In this document: piece after piece, positions 8,841-18,300 of the stretch
Position numbering within the stretch: position 1 is the first letter of the stretch
Layout: each line of letters starts with the position of its first letter
Assembly (NCBI RefSeq): GCF_008254045.1
Contig: NZ_CP042425.1
Location: forward strand, 62,001-126,000
DNA length: 64,000 nt
Reading direction: 5' to 3'
Source: Limnoglobus roseus
GTDB taxonomy: Bacteria; Planctomycetota; Planctomycetia; Gemmatales; Gemmataceae
Notes under the pieces: generated by a model
Database searches by the model: none
What the model was told of the DNA's origin: nothing
The model's input: only the letters and a program-made list of their open reading frames with translations
Position numbers and translations under genes: made by a program

Positions 8841-10856
8841 CTACCGGCCACTGACGTACTTGGCCATCGCCTTGGTGACCGGGTGTTCCGGGTGGCGGGT
8901 AACGGCCTCCTGGAGAAGTGCAGCCGCGGCCGGGCGGTGGTGCGTCTGCCCGCCGGTCGCGACCATCGCCCCGACGTCCGGGTGCAACATCAACGAGGCA
9001 ATCTCGTTGTCGGCGTCCGACACCGGGTAGTCCACCCACACGCCCGCCTCGGCCCGCACGCCGAGCGGGACGCCGCGGTACTCCCAGGTGATGTCGAGCT
9101 TCAGCGTGTACTGCCCCGGCGTGCGGAACGTGAACCCCTTCGAACTGTAAAAGAGCGTCGTCTTCGCCGACCGTGCCTCGCCCGGCGCGAGATACTTAAT
9201 ACTGCCGGCGTCGCTAATGATGGCCGCCGGTGGTGCGGTCCGGGTGGCCCCGGTCGGCGTCACGACGGTGATGCGGGCGTGCAGGGCCTCGCGGCGGAGG
9301 TCGGTCGGCACGGGGATCGGCTTCCCCAGTTTGTTCGTCAGCTTCCAAGACACCGCCAACGGTTGGCCGAGCTTGACCCGTGGGGCCGACTCGATGGTCA
9401 GGGCCAACTGGTCGTCGTCCAGGAAGACGCGGTCGATGTCAGTCTGCGGCACGACCGTGTTGTGGCCGGTGCCGAAGGACATGCCGCCGGGCCGCACGAC
9501 CGGGTCGGGGAAGTGGATCAGGTGGTGCCGGACGTGCTCGTTGAACCCGAGGCGGATATTGTCCGGGAAGACGCCGGCCGCGCCGGTCGTCGCGGTGCCC
9601 AACACGTCGGCCACGCTCGGCGACGTGGTCATGATCGAGTTGTCGGCCCCGGGTTCGCCGAAGCCGGTGATCTCTTGGTGCTGTTGGTTGAACCCGTGGC
9701 CGACTTCGTGACAGGCGCTCCGCATGAACGCCCGCGGCACGTCCCGCTGCTTCTTGTTCTCGGCCGTGCCGAAGTTGCTCGAATCGCCACTCGGGTAGCC
9801 GTCGTCGCTGAACGACGCGACCCCATCGCGGGGCACGCCGATGGTGTCGTACATGACGCCCCGGCCGCACCCCATCTTCGCCGGCACCATGAGCAGGTGC
9901 ATCCACCACGTCTTGTCCAGGTCGGCCGACGGGCTGCGGTTGGCCAACATCACCGCGTGCAAATCGGCGGACGACCAGCAGTTGGTCGCGGTGACGCCGG
10001 CGGGGACCGGGATGGGTGTCGGGTTGCGAATGGTCGTCACGTTCCACCCGGCCGTGGCGAAGACGTTGGCGAAGTCCTCCGTGCCGCCGCCCGCGGCCGG
10101 GACTGGGTCCGGGACGACGGACCCGGCGAGGACGCCGATCTCGACCGTCGCCCGGCGGAAGAACGACGACACCCACCCGAGCGTGATCGTGCCGCGGTCC
10201 ATGCCCCCCTGGGTGACGGTGCCGCTGAAGAACGGCCCGCTGAACCCGGCCGGCGGCGTCGCCTTCGTAAGAACCACCGTGAGCGTCCGCGACGGCGTGG
10301 CCGGGAACGACCCGTCGGACGACCCGGCCGGCGGTTGCGTGTAGGCGTACTCCTCGACCGTCATGGTGATGCGACACGGCATGAACAGGGGCACGGTCAA
10401 CTTCGTCACCTTCCAGTACGAGGAATACTTGTTCCGCGGGTAGACGGGGATGTTGAGGCGGGTCGGAAAGGGGACGGGGATGGGGAACGGCAGCGGCGAC
10501 TCGCCGTCGGCGTCGTGCGGCGCGGGTAGTGCGATCGATGGGAAGCGGTACAGGTCGCCGCTGACGGTCGTCCCCTCGCCGCCGTGTTTGTCCACCCGCA
10601 GGGTGCCGTGGAACTCGGCGATCCGGAACGTCGGCTGGAACGTGAGCCGGTAGCAGCCTTCCTTGAAATCGAGTTTGCAAGGCAGGCGGATGGGCGGCAG
10701 CGGAATCGGGATCGGCCCGCCGGGGAGGGGGACTGGTACGCCGGGGGGCAAAATCGGGTCGCCCTCGTCGGGGGTTCCCATGGCGAGTGGTTCGGCAACG
10801 GGGATGAATGTGTCTGCCCCGGTGACTTCGATGGGTTCGTCTCGCTCGTCGTGCAT
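8841..10856 (-). CDS. Putative metzincin-like zinc metalloprotease, uncharacterised
   Basis: I chose ATG 10856 because GGAG stands 7 bases upstream; the frame stays open to 10979. The 671-residue product has no clear signal peptide. It has a Pro-rich stretch (about 30-60), beta-rich middle parts, then ACHEVGHGFNQQHQE near residues 381-395. This is HExxHxxxxxH with Asn where the classical metzincin Gly would stand. A possible Met-turn, DNSIMTT, follows. The C-terminal third looks like an Ig-like or CARDB-type beta domain and ends in a short helical tail. Zinc protease activity is an inference from the motif. The gene lies alone between the transporter and the glycine cleavage genes. Confidence 0.6.
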   Translation of the reverse strand: MHDERDEPIEVTGADTFIPVAEPLAMGTPDEGDPILPPGVPVPLPGGPIPIPLPPIRLPCKLDFKEGCYRLTFQPTFRIAEFHGTLRVDKHGGEGTTVSGDLYRFPSIALPAPHDADGESPLPFPIPVPFPTRLNIPVYPRNKYSSYWKVTKLTVPLFMPCRITMTVEEYAYTQPPAGSSDGSFPATPSRTLTVVLTKATPPAGFSGPFFSGTVTQGGMDRGTITLGWVSSFFRRATVEIGVLAGSVVPDPVPAAGGGTEDFANVFATAGWNVTTIRNPTPIPVPAGVTATNCWSSADLHAVMLANRSPSADLDKTWWMHLLMVPAKMGCGRGVMYDTIGVPRDGVASFSDDGYPSGDSSNFGTAENKKQRDVPRAFMRSACHEVGHGFNQQHQEITGFGEPGADNSIMTTSPSVADVLGTATTGAAGVFPDNIRLGFNEHVRHHLIHFPDPVVRPGGMSFGTGHNTVVPQTDIDRVFLDDDQLALTIESAPRVKLGQPLAVSWKLTNKLGKPIPVPTDLRREALHARITVVTPTGATRTAPPAAIISDAGSIKYLAPGEARSAKTTLFYSSKGFTFRTPGQYTLKLDITWEYRGVPLGVRAEAGVWVDYPVSDADNEIASLMLHPDVGAMVATGGQTHHRPAAAALLQEAVTRHPEHPVTKAMAKYVSGR

Positions 10857-11190
10857 GTGTCGACTCCAGTGTGGGGATCGTAGCCGGAATAGGGGAAGTG
10901 CCTGCGGGTTCCGAAACTCGATCCGCCCTACGGTACGGCCGGTACGCGCCGCCAGATTCGCGAAGATGTTTGATCGCACAAACTAACAGGTAGTCGCGAG
11001 CAAACGGTCCGGCAGTGAGTCGTCGAGATGAGTCAGACGGTGGTATTAGGAAGGGCGTTCTTCGAGACAGAATATTGGAGCGGGTGCCGAGGGGGCTTCA
11101 TCGAAGACCCCTCGGCACCCGCCATGAGCATTCACTGCCAAAGAGTTCGGCCACTGGTGAGGCGACCACCAAGCGGAACGAGGGCCTCGA
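10857..11190. other. Intergenic region with one hairpin
   Basis: This region lies between the gcvTH 3' end and the metalloprotease start, both leftward. Apart from the hairpin at 11080-11122 I see no gene. It should hold the promoter of the metalloprotease gene. Confidence 0.4.
11080..11122 (-). terminator. Hairpin downstream of gcvH
   Basis: Fifteen-base arms (11080-11094 and 11108-11122) are perfectly complementary around a 13-base loop. The hairpin lies about 70 bases beyond the gcvH stop, where a terminator for gcvT-gcvH is expected. No strong T-run is present. Confidence 0.6.
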
Positions 11191-11595
11191 TCAGTGCCCC
11201 GCGATTTGTTTCTCGTAGTCGGCCTTCGACAGCAGGCTGTCGAGTGTCGTGCCGGGGGCGACTTTCACCTTGAACATCCAGCCCTCGCCGAACGGGTCGT
11301 TGTTCACCAGCGACAGGTCGGCCTTCCGCTTCGTCGCGGGGTCGTCGATCAGTTTCGTGTTCACTTCCACCACTTCGCCGGCGACCGGGGCGTTCACGCC
11401 GCTGGTCGACTTCACCGACTCGATCACGCCGGCTTCTTCACCGAGTTTCAGCACCTTGCCGACCTTCGGCAAGTCGAGGAACGTCGGCTCCGTCAGTTGC
11501 TCGACGGCGAACTGCGTGATGCCAACGGTGACGATGTCGCCGTCCAGCTTCGCCCACTCGTGGGTCGGCGCGTAGCGCAGGGCGTCCAAATCCAT
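11191..11595 (-). CDS. gcvH: Glycine cleavage system H protein
   Basis: The 134-residue product has the full H-protein length. It starts MDLDALRYAPTHEWAK and carries GITQFAVEQL and the lipoylation loop ESVKSTS with the lipoyl lysine at residue 62. H protein carries the aminomethyl intermediate between the P, T and L proteins while glycine is cleaved to CO2, ammonia and methylene-THF. The gene lies 11 bp downstream of gcvT on the same strand, so the two are almost certainly co-transcribed. The gcvP genes are not in the window. The frame is open far upstream, but the family start at ATG 11595 is clear. Confidence 0.96.
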   Translation of the reverse strand: MDLDALRYAPTHEWAKLDGDIVTVGITQFAVEQLTEPTFLDLPKVGKVLKLGEEAGVIESVKSTSGVNAPVAGEVVEVNTKLIDDPATKRKADLSLVNNDPFGEGWMFKVKVAPGTTLDSLLSKADYEKQIAGH

Positions 11596-11606
11596 GTTCG
11601 CGGTCC

Positions 11607-12686
11607 TCACTTCTTGCGGGAATAGAACGGCAGGGGCACGACCGCCGCGGGGACGTGCGTGCCGCGAATGTCGACGAGCAACGGCGTGCCGGGGGCGGCG
11701 TGCCGCGGGGCGACGTAGCCCATCGCGATCGACTGGTCGAGCCACGGGACGAAACTGCCACTCGTCACGACGCCGACGGGCGTGGATTCGTCGGCGAGCA
11801 GCACGCACTCCTGGCGGGCCGCCCGCTTGCCTTCGAGCAACAAGCCGACGCGCTTCGGCCGGTGGCCCGCGGCTTCGCTCGCACTCTTCAGGGCGTCGCG
11901 GCCGATGAAGTCCTTGTTCAGCTTCACAGCCCAGTCGAGGCCGGCTTGCAACGGGTCGATCTTCTCGGTCAGTTCGTGGCCGTAGAGCGGCATGGCGGCT
12001 TCGAGGCGGAGCGTGTCCCGCGAGCCGAGGCCGCACGGTTTCACGCCGCGGGCGAGCATCGCGTCCCAAAGGGCGACGCCGAGTTCGTTCGGCACGGTGA
12101 TTTCGAAGCCGTCCTCGCCGGTGTACCCGGTGCGGCTCACCACGCAGCCGCGATCATGGTAGCGCGTCGGCAGGGCGAAGAAGTATTTCAGTTTCGACAC
12201 GTCGTCGGGGAACAGTCCCGCGACGGCGTCGATCGCCTTCGGCCCCTGCACGGCGAGCATCACCGTGGACGGCGTTTCGTCCGTGATTTGCACGTCGCCG
12301 GTCGCGTGTTGCTTCAGCCAGGCGAGAATCTTGTCGTGGTTCGAGCCGTTCGCCACCATCGCGTAGCCGTAGGGCCAGCGGTAGACGATCACGTCGTCGA
12401 GGGTGCCACCGTCGGCGTTGCAGACGAGGCCGTAGCGGACCTGCATCTCCTTCATCGTCGCGACGCTGTTGGTGAAGACCTTCTCCAACAGCGCGGCCGC
12501 GTCGGTGCCGCCGAACGAGAAGCGGGCCATGTGGGACACGTCGAACATGCCGACGGCCGACCGCACGGCCTTGTGTTCTTCAATGATGCTGGCGTACTGC
12601 ACCGGCATGTCCCAGCCCGCGAACGGGACCATGCGGGCGTGTTGCGCGACGTGCGCGTCGTAAAGGGCGGTGCGAAGGTTGGCCAT
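11607..12686 (-). CDS. gcvT: Glycine cleavage system T protein (aminomethyltransferase)
   Basis: A 359-residue T protein that transfers the methylene group from the H-protein-bound intermediate to tetrahydrofolate and releases ammonia. It is recognised by MVPFAGWDMPVQY, GMFDVSHMARFSF, SRTGYTGEDGFEI, LRLEAAMPLYGHE and the C-terminal TSGSFVPWL and IAMGYV. Its length is normal for the family. I start it at ATG 12686 (MANLRTALYDAH). The frame runs further upstream only because it passes through the palindromic repeat at 12736-12805. It is the first gene of the gcvT-gcvH pair. Confidence 0.95.
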   Translation of the reverse strand: MANLRTALYDAHVAQHARMVPFAGWDMPVQYASIIEEHKAVRSAVGMFDVSHMARFSFGGTDAAALLEKVFTNSVATMKEMQVRYGLVCNADGGTLDDVIVYRWPYGYAMVANGSNHDKILAWLKQHATGDVQITDETPSTVMLAVQGPKAIDAVAGLFPDDVSKLKYFFALPTRYHDRGCVVSRTGYTGEDGFEITVPNELGVALWDAMLARGVKPCGLGSRDTLRLEAAMPLYGHELTEKIDPLQAGLDWAVKLNKDFIGRDALKSASEAAGHRPKRVGLLLEGKRAARQECVLLADESTPVGVVTSGSFVPWLDQSIAMGYVAPRHAAPGTPLLVDIRGTHVPAAVVPLPFYSRKK

Positions 12687-12735
12687 GCGGTCATCTTCGG
12701 GAAACCGCGGGCGAAGGCAACGGCGATCAATTCTT

Positions 12736-12805
12736 GGAACCCAGAGCGGAAGCGACGGGGTGGAGAGACAGTCCCACCCACCCCGTCGCTTCCGCTCTGG
12801 GTTCC
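12736..12805. repeat. Dispersed palindromic repeat, copy 1 (28-bp arms)
   Basis: Two perfectly complementary 28-base arms (12736-12763 and 12778-12805) enclose a 14-base loop. The same arm sequence occurs at 37395-37463, and with one compensated change at 62110-62178. It lies between the beta-propeller 3' end and the gcvT start, so it may act as terminator of the former or as leader structure of the latter. It has no coding capacity of its own. Confidence 0.85.
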
Positions 12806-12819
12806 ATAAGGTGCCGTCG

Positions 12820-13764
12820 TTAGCGAACCACGCCCTCGACATCCAAGATCAGCGACGAGGCGAGGTTGTTGTTGAAGTTCTTCTGGTCCTTGAAGGTCCA
12901 GACGACCTTCTTGTCGCGGGTCACTTCGATCAGTTGCGGGTTCTCTTTCCCAGCGTGGCAGTTGCCGATGACGACGTTGCCATTCGGGAGGGCTTGCACC
13001 GTCGTCACCCAGGCGAGCGTGATGCCGGGCAGATCCTTCTGATCGACCTGCCACACGACTTCGCCCTTCGGGTTCACTTCGAGGACACGGTTGTTGTTGC
13101 CGCCGCCGATGAGCGTGTTGCCGTTGGCCAACCGCACCGCGGAGAACAGGTTGATGCCGTGCCCTTCGGGGCCGTGCCCGCCGGACACCGGGCGGTTATT
13201 CAGGTCGATCTTGTACTCCCACACCACCTTGCCGGCGTCATCGTACTCCTTCACCGCCCCTTCGCCCTCGTGGGCCACGAGGTAGTGGCCATTGGCCAAC
13301 TTCCGCACGCGGCGGGTGTCCCGGTGGGCGTCGGACTTCTTCACCTGAAGCGGCATCTCCTTGACGATCTTGCCGTCCGCGTTCACCTCGACGATCCGCG
13401 AGTTGCCGCCCTCGGAAACCATCGTGTTGCCGTCGGCCAGCCGTTGGAAGCTGTGAACCTCGATGCGGCCCTTGTACCCGTCCTTCGGCTTCGCCTCGTA
13501 CTTCCAGACGATCTTCTTCTCTGGCGAAACCTCGACGACGGTGGTGCCCGACGTGTGCGTGAGGATGTTGCCGTTCGGCAGCAGTTGCAGATCGTGAACG
13601 TCGTGCTTGTTGGCGAACTCCCACTCGACATCGCCCTTCGCGTTGACGATGGCGATCTTGCCGGTGGCGTAGTCGGCCCCGAGGATGCGGTGCCCGACGG
13701 GGTCGGCCGCCGCGGCGAACGCCGGGGCGAGTAACAGCAGTGTGAGAGAGAGGAAGCGCGGCAT
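12820..13764 (-). CDS. Exported beta-propeller protein
   Basis: A 314-residue protein with a signal peptide (cut near AFAAAA). About seven repeats follow of the type LPNGNILTH, LADGNTMVSE, LANGHYLVAH, LANGNTLIGG and LPNGNVVIG, each with a short strand such as VVWEYKID. This is a six- to eight-bladed propeller of the kind found in PQQ-like and arylsulfotransferase-like proteins. I see no arylsulfotransferase catalytic signature. Secretion and a binding or scaffold role are likely; the ligand is unknown. It is transcribed leftward and is separated from gcvT by the palindromic repeat. Confidence 0.78.
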   Translation of the reverse strand: MPRFLSLTLLLLAPAFAAAADPVGHRILGADYATGKIAIVNAKGDVEWEFANKHDVHDLQLLPNGNILTHTSGTTVVEVSPEKKIVWKYEAKPKDGYKGRIEVHSFQRLADGNTMVSEGGNSRIVEVNADGKIVKEMPLQVKKSDAHRDTRRVRKLANGHYLVAHEGEGAVKEYDDAGKVVWEYKIDLNNRPVSGGHGPEGHGINLFSAVRLANGNTLIGGGNNNRVLEVNPKGEVVWQVDQKDLPGITLAWVTTVQALPNGNVVIGNCHAGKENPQLIEVTRDKKVVWTFKDQKNFNNNLASSLILDVEGVVR

Positions 13765-13832
13765 GGTGAACCCTGCGGTGGTAGGATGTGTCCGGTGGGA
13801 ATTCTACTTACCCGAGCCGGAGGTGGCCCACA

Positions 13833-14474
13833 ATGACCGACGAAGACGCCTTCCTGCGGAAGTTACTCGACAACCCCGCCGACGACGTGGTGCGGCTGGT
13901 CTACGCCGACTGGCTGGAGGAACGCGATCGGGCCGCGAAGGCCGAGTTCCTGCGGTTGGAAGCCGTGGCAGAGCCGGACGCCAAGCGGCTTCAGGCACTG
14001 GCGGCTGACTTGGACACAAAGTGGCTGGCCGTGGTCAGCAAGCTCATGATTGAGCGGTGCGGTCAGCCGCGGCAGATTTGGGCGTTCCAGAGTAGAAGAA
14101 TCACGGCGCACCTTCGACGTACTCAAACGAGCGAGGCACCTCCGCAGTTTGAGTTCGAGTGCCCGAAACGGTGGGAGAAGCTCAAATTCACCGCTAATCC
14201 GAAAGTCCGACACTGCGAAGGCTGCCGAGAACATGTGTTCTACTGTGATACGATTCAAGTTGCCCGTGCCCATGCTTTACGAGGGCGTTGCGTTGCAGTC
14301 GATCTGGGCATTATTCGCGAGAACGGGGACCTCGAACGGCCGCCAAGGAAGATGGGGAAGATGCTGCCGGAACAATATGAACGGAGAGCGGCTCATATGC
14401 AAGAGGCACAAAAGTTCGACCCCGTGTCCGAGAAGCGTGAGCGAGAGAAGCAGCCGCCCGAAGACTCCGTTTAG
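13833..14474 (+). CDS. TIGR02996-domain protein with C-terminal cysteine motifs
   Basis: The start at ATG 13833 is preceded by GGAGG, so the longer open frame from 13788 is not used. The 213-residue product opens with MTDEDAFLRKLL and DVVRLVYADWLEERD, the 'repeat-companion' N-terminus (TIGR02996) common in Gemmata-type genomes. The second half has FECPKRWEKL, VRHCEGCREHVFYC and GRCVAVD, with five cysteines that may form a zinc site. The C-terminal end is charged. The function is unknown. It is divergent from the beta-propeller gene (68 bp apart) and 66 bp upstream of the DUF4058 gene. Confidence 0.75.
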   Translation: MTDEDAFLRKLLDNPADDVVRLVYADWLEERDRAAKAEFLRLEAVAEPDAKRLQALAADLDTKWLAVVSKLMIERCGQPRQIWAFQSRRITAHLRRTQTSEAPPQFEFECPKRWEKLKFTANPKVRHCEGCREHVFYCDTIQVARAHALRGRCVAVDLGIIRENGDLERPPRKMGKMLPEQYERRAAHMQEAQKFDPVSEKREREKQPPEDSV

Positions 14475-14540
14475 CTGCGACGCGGAGGCTCTGCGGTGCG
14501 GATCGCGGTAGAATGGCGGCATCCCAGGAGGATAATGCCG

Positions 14541-15278
14541 ATGCCGATTCACGACTGGACGCGCGTCGATTCCGGGACGTTCCATGACTTCCACCAAGGT
14601 TGGTCAATCGAGGTTCGGAACGCCCTCAACCGCGGGGTACTGCCACCCGGCTATTTCGCGATGGCCGACCAGCGGGTGAGCGGGCCGGAACCGGACGTGG
14701 TGACATTTCAGACCCGCACACCTTCGCCTCCGCCGCCGGGCGGGGTAACGGTCCTAGACCGGCCGCCGCGTGTACGGCAGGTAGCGAAGTTCGAGAACGA
14801 ACCGGCCGCCTACGCCCGCAAGGCGAACCGCATCGCCGTGCGACACAACCTCGGCCGCGTCGTGGCGATTATCGAGATCGTTTCCCCCGGCAACAAGGAT
14901 AGCGTGAACGCCGTCCGGTCGTTCACCGGCAAAGTGGCCGAGTTCCTCCGCAACGGCGTTCACGTCGTCGTCATCGACGTGTTCCCACCGACAATCCGCG
15001 ACCCCGACGGCATCCACCAGGCCATCTGGGACGAAATCGCCGGCCAGCCGTTCGAACCGCGGCCGGAAGGGAAAACTTTGACGGCCGCGTCGTATGATGC
15101 CGGCTATCCCCTGACAGCCTACGTCGAACCGCTCGCGGTCGGTGACGAGTTGCCGCCGCTGCCGCTGTTCATCCAACCGGGTGTGTACGTGCCGATGCCG
15201 CTGGAAGAGACGTACCGGGCATCATGGGATGTACTCCCGGAACCGATCCGCGCGTTAGTACAACCCCGCGTGAAATAG
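14541..15278 (+). CDS. DUF4058 family protein
   Basis: The product of about 245 residues begins MPIHDWTRVDSGTFHDFHQ, the typical opening of DUF4058 proteins, which are frequent in planctomycetes and cyanobacteria. The conserved core IEIVSPGNKDSVNAVRSF resembles nuclease-fold motifs, so a restriction-endonuclease-like fold has been considered for such families; activity is unproven. AGGAGG at 14526-14531 is 9 bases from ATG 14541 but only 3 from ATG 14535, so I prefer 14541; the difference is two residues. It is followed after 35 bp by the RND pump gene and may share its transcript. Confidence 0.82.
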   Translation: MPIHDWTRVDSGTFHDFHQGWSIEVRNALNRGVLPPGYFAMADQRVSGPEPDVVTFQTRTPSPPPPGGVTVLDRPPRVRQVAKFENEPAAYARKANRIAVRHNLGRVVAIIEIVSPGNKDSVNAVRSFTGKVAEFLRNGVHVVVIDVFPPTIRDPDGIHQAIWDEIAGQPFEPRPEGKTLTAASYDAGYPLTAYVEPLAVGDELPPLPLFIQPGVYVPMPLEETYRASWDVLPEPIRALVQPRVK

Positions 15279-15313
15279 TCGCCCCGGCCGGCGGTCCCGG
15301 TTACACTGGCCTC

Positions 15314-18300
15314 ATGCGACTCTCCGACCTCGCCATCAAGAACCCGGTGTTCGCCGTCGTTCTCGCGGCCGCGCTGCTCGTCTTCGGCTCCCTCGCGTAC
15401 CGCAGCCTCGGCGTGAGCCAGTTCCCGGAACTCGACTTCCCCGTCGTCAGCATCACCACGTACTACGACTCCGCCTCGCCGGACATCATGGACCACGATG
15501 TGACCGACGTGATCGAAGACGCCGTGTCGCAGGTCGAGGGCATCGACTACGTGCAGTCGCAAAGTTCCTACGGCGTCAGTTCCGTCACCGTGTACTTCCG
15601 CCTCGACAAGAACGTGGACGTGTGCATGCAGGACGTGCGGAACGCCGTGTCGGCCGCGGCCGGGCGGTTGCCGACAGAGATCGACCCGCCGGTGATTTCG
15701 AAGTTGAACTTTAACAAGTTCCCCGTCATCTGGCTCGGCGTCCACGGCAAGAAGCCGTTGAAGGCACTGAACGAGTTTGTGGACACGAAACTCAAGAAAG
15801 AGGTGCAGACCGTCAACGGCTGCGGCGGCGTGATGTTCGGCGGTCTGCGGCAGCGGACCATGCGCGTCTGGCTCGACCGCGACAAACTCCGCGGGCGGAA
15901 CCAGGACGCGCTCGACGCTTTCCAGGCGATTCGCGACCAGCACGTCGAGATGCCGGCCGGGTATCTGGACGGTAGCAAGCGCGAGTCGGACGTGCGCACG
16001 ATGGGCGAGGCGAAGACCGCCGGCGAGTTCGGCGACCTGACGATGATGAACGCGAAGGGCCAACTCGTCAACCTCACCGAGTACGGCACCATCGAAGACG
16101 GCATGGCCGACAAGCGGTCGTTCGCCCGGTACAACCGCGAGCCGACCGTCGGCGTCGGCGTCATGCGGGCCACCGGCGCGAACGTCGTGCAGGTCTGCGA
16201 AGAGGTGAAGGCGAAGCTGCCCGCGTTGCAGAAGCTCGCCGCGCAAGAGGGGATCGAGGTCAGCGTCTCGACCGACTTCTCGCTGTTCATCAAGGACGAC
16301 ATCGAGGAAGTGAAGGAAGCCCTCGTCCTCGGCGTGGCCCTGACCGCGTTCGTGACGTTCATCTTCCTCGGCAGTTTCGGCACGACGATGAACGTCTGCG
16401 TGGCCATTCCCACGTCGCTCATCGGCACGTTCATCGCCATCAAGGTGCTCGGCTTCACCGTCAACTTCATGACGCTGCTCGCCCTGTCGCTGTCGGTCGG
16501 CGTGGTCGTCGATGACGCGATCCTGGTGTTGGAGAATATCTACCGCCGGATGGAACTCGGCGAGAAGCGGCGGGCGGCGGCCATTAACGGCGCGCGGGAG
16601 ATCAGCTTCGCCGCGATCGCCGCCACGCTGTCGATCGTGGCGATCTTCCTGCCGGTCGCGTTCATGCAAGGCTCGATTGGGGCGTTCTTCTACCAGTTCG
16701 GCATCACCGTGACGGTCTCGGTCCTCTTGTCTCTCGTGATCGCTTTGACCGTGACGCCGATGTTGTGCTCGCTGTTCCTCACGGTGAAGCACCCCGGCCA
16801 GCCGGAACCGCGCCGAGCCTTGATCTGGCGCGTTCTCGGTTTCCCCTTCCGACTGCTCACCCTGCTGGTCGTGTGGCCGACGAACAAACTGCTCGACCTG
16901 TCGTCGTTCATCTACTTGCGTGTCCTGCGGTTCGCCCTCTGGTTCCCGTGGCCGTGGCTGGTCGCCGGCGGCCTCATTGCGGCGGCGGCCGGCGTGTTCG
17001 TCGTCGGCTCCCCCCGGTTGGGCGTGCGGCCGATCGGCCGCGAACTCGTGCCGAGCGAGGACCAGAATCGGTTCGTCGTGAACGTGATCTGCCCGATCAG
17101 CACGAACATCGAGTACGTCGAAGAAGTCGCGGGCAAGGCCGAGGCGCTCATCGCGGACATCAAAGACCCCGAGAGCGGTGAAGACATCATCGCGTCGCTG
17201 TTCTGCACGATCTCCTTCCGGCCGGGGTCGCTCGTCACCGAGGGGACGATCTTCGTCCGGCTGGTGCCGTCGTCGGACCGATCGCTGACGCAGACCGACG
17301 TGATGAACGAAGTCCGTAAGCGGCTCAGCGGGGTGGCCGGGATGCGGCCGGTAGTGCTGGACCTGTCCACACAGGGGTTCACGCCGACACGCGGGTTCCC
17401 GGTCAACTTCGCCGTGCAGGGGTCGGACTTCGACACGATCACGCAGTTATCCGAGCGCATCCGGTTGAAGATGATTGAGAGCGGCGTGGTGACGGACGTG
17501 AACACCGACTTCCGCCCGGGGATGCAAGAAGTGCAGATCATCCCGGACCGCGAGAAGGCGGCGGCCCGCAACGTGTCGATGCGGCGGCTGGCGTTCGTGC
17601 TGGCCGTCGGCACCGGCGGCTTCCGCGACGGTCGGTTCACCCCGGTCGCCGTCGGCTCCACGGCCCGGCGGTACGACGTGCGACTGCGGTACCAGGAAAG
17701 TCAGCGGTCGGCCCCGGACGCCATCCTCGACGACTTCGTCAAGAACGAGGACGGCAAGCTCATCCCGCTCCGCGACGTGACAACGGTGAAGGTCATTTCC
17801 ACGCTGCCGACGGTCCACCGCTACAACCACCAGCGGAAGGTCGAACTCACCGCGAACATGGCCCCCGGCACGTCGCAGGGCGAGGCGATTTCCCGCAGCC
17901 TCCAGATCGCGGAGCAAGTGCGGGACGAGATGGGCCTGAGCGAGAACTACCGCTTCGTGCCGCTCGGCAACGCCTCGGCGATGGCCACCACGATGTCCTC
18001 GATGTGGGGCTGCCTCACCCTCGGCTTCGTGTTCGCGTACATGATCCTCGGCGTGCAGTTCAAGTCGTTCGTCCACCCGCTCACGGTGCTGCTCGCCGTA
18101 CCGTTCGGCGTGACCGGGGCACTGGCCACGCTGTGGTGGTACGGCGACACGCTGAACATGATGAGCATGATCGGCCTGGTGCTGCTCGCGGGGCTGGTGA
18201 AGAAGAACTCGATCGTGCTGGTGGACTACGCGAACCAACTCCGCAGGCGGAAGGGCGTGTCGCCGGCCGCGGCGATGCTGGAAGCCGGCCGCGTGCGCCT

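Noticed and set aside
12736..12805. Glycine riboswitch ahead of gcvT
   Set aside because: The structure is a single long perfect hairpin that also occurs at two unrelated loci; no tandem aptamer features are visible.
15119..16792. A 557-codon open frame antisense to the RND pump and DUF4058 genes
   Set aside because: Composition is His/Arg/Asp-rich in the way of GC-rich shadow frames, and the opposite strand codes for clear families.
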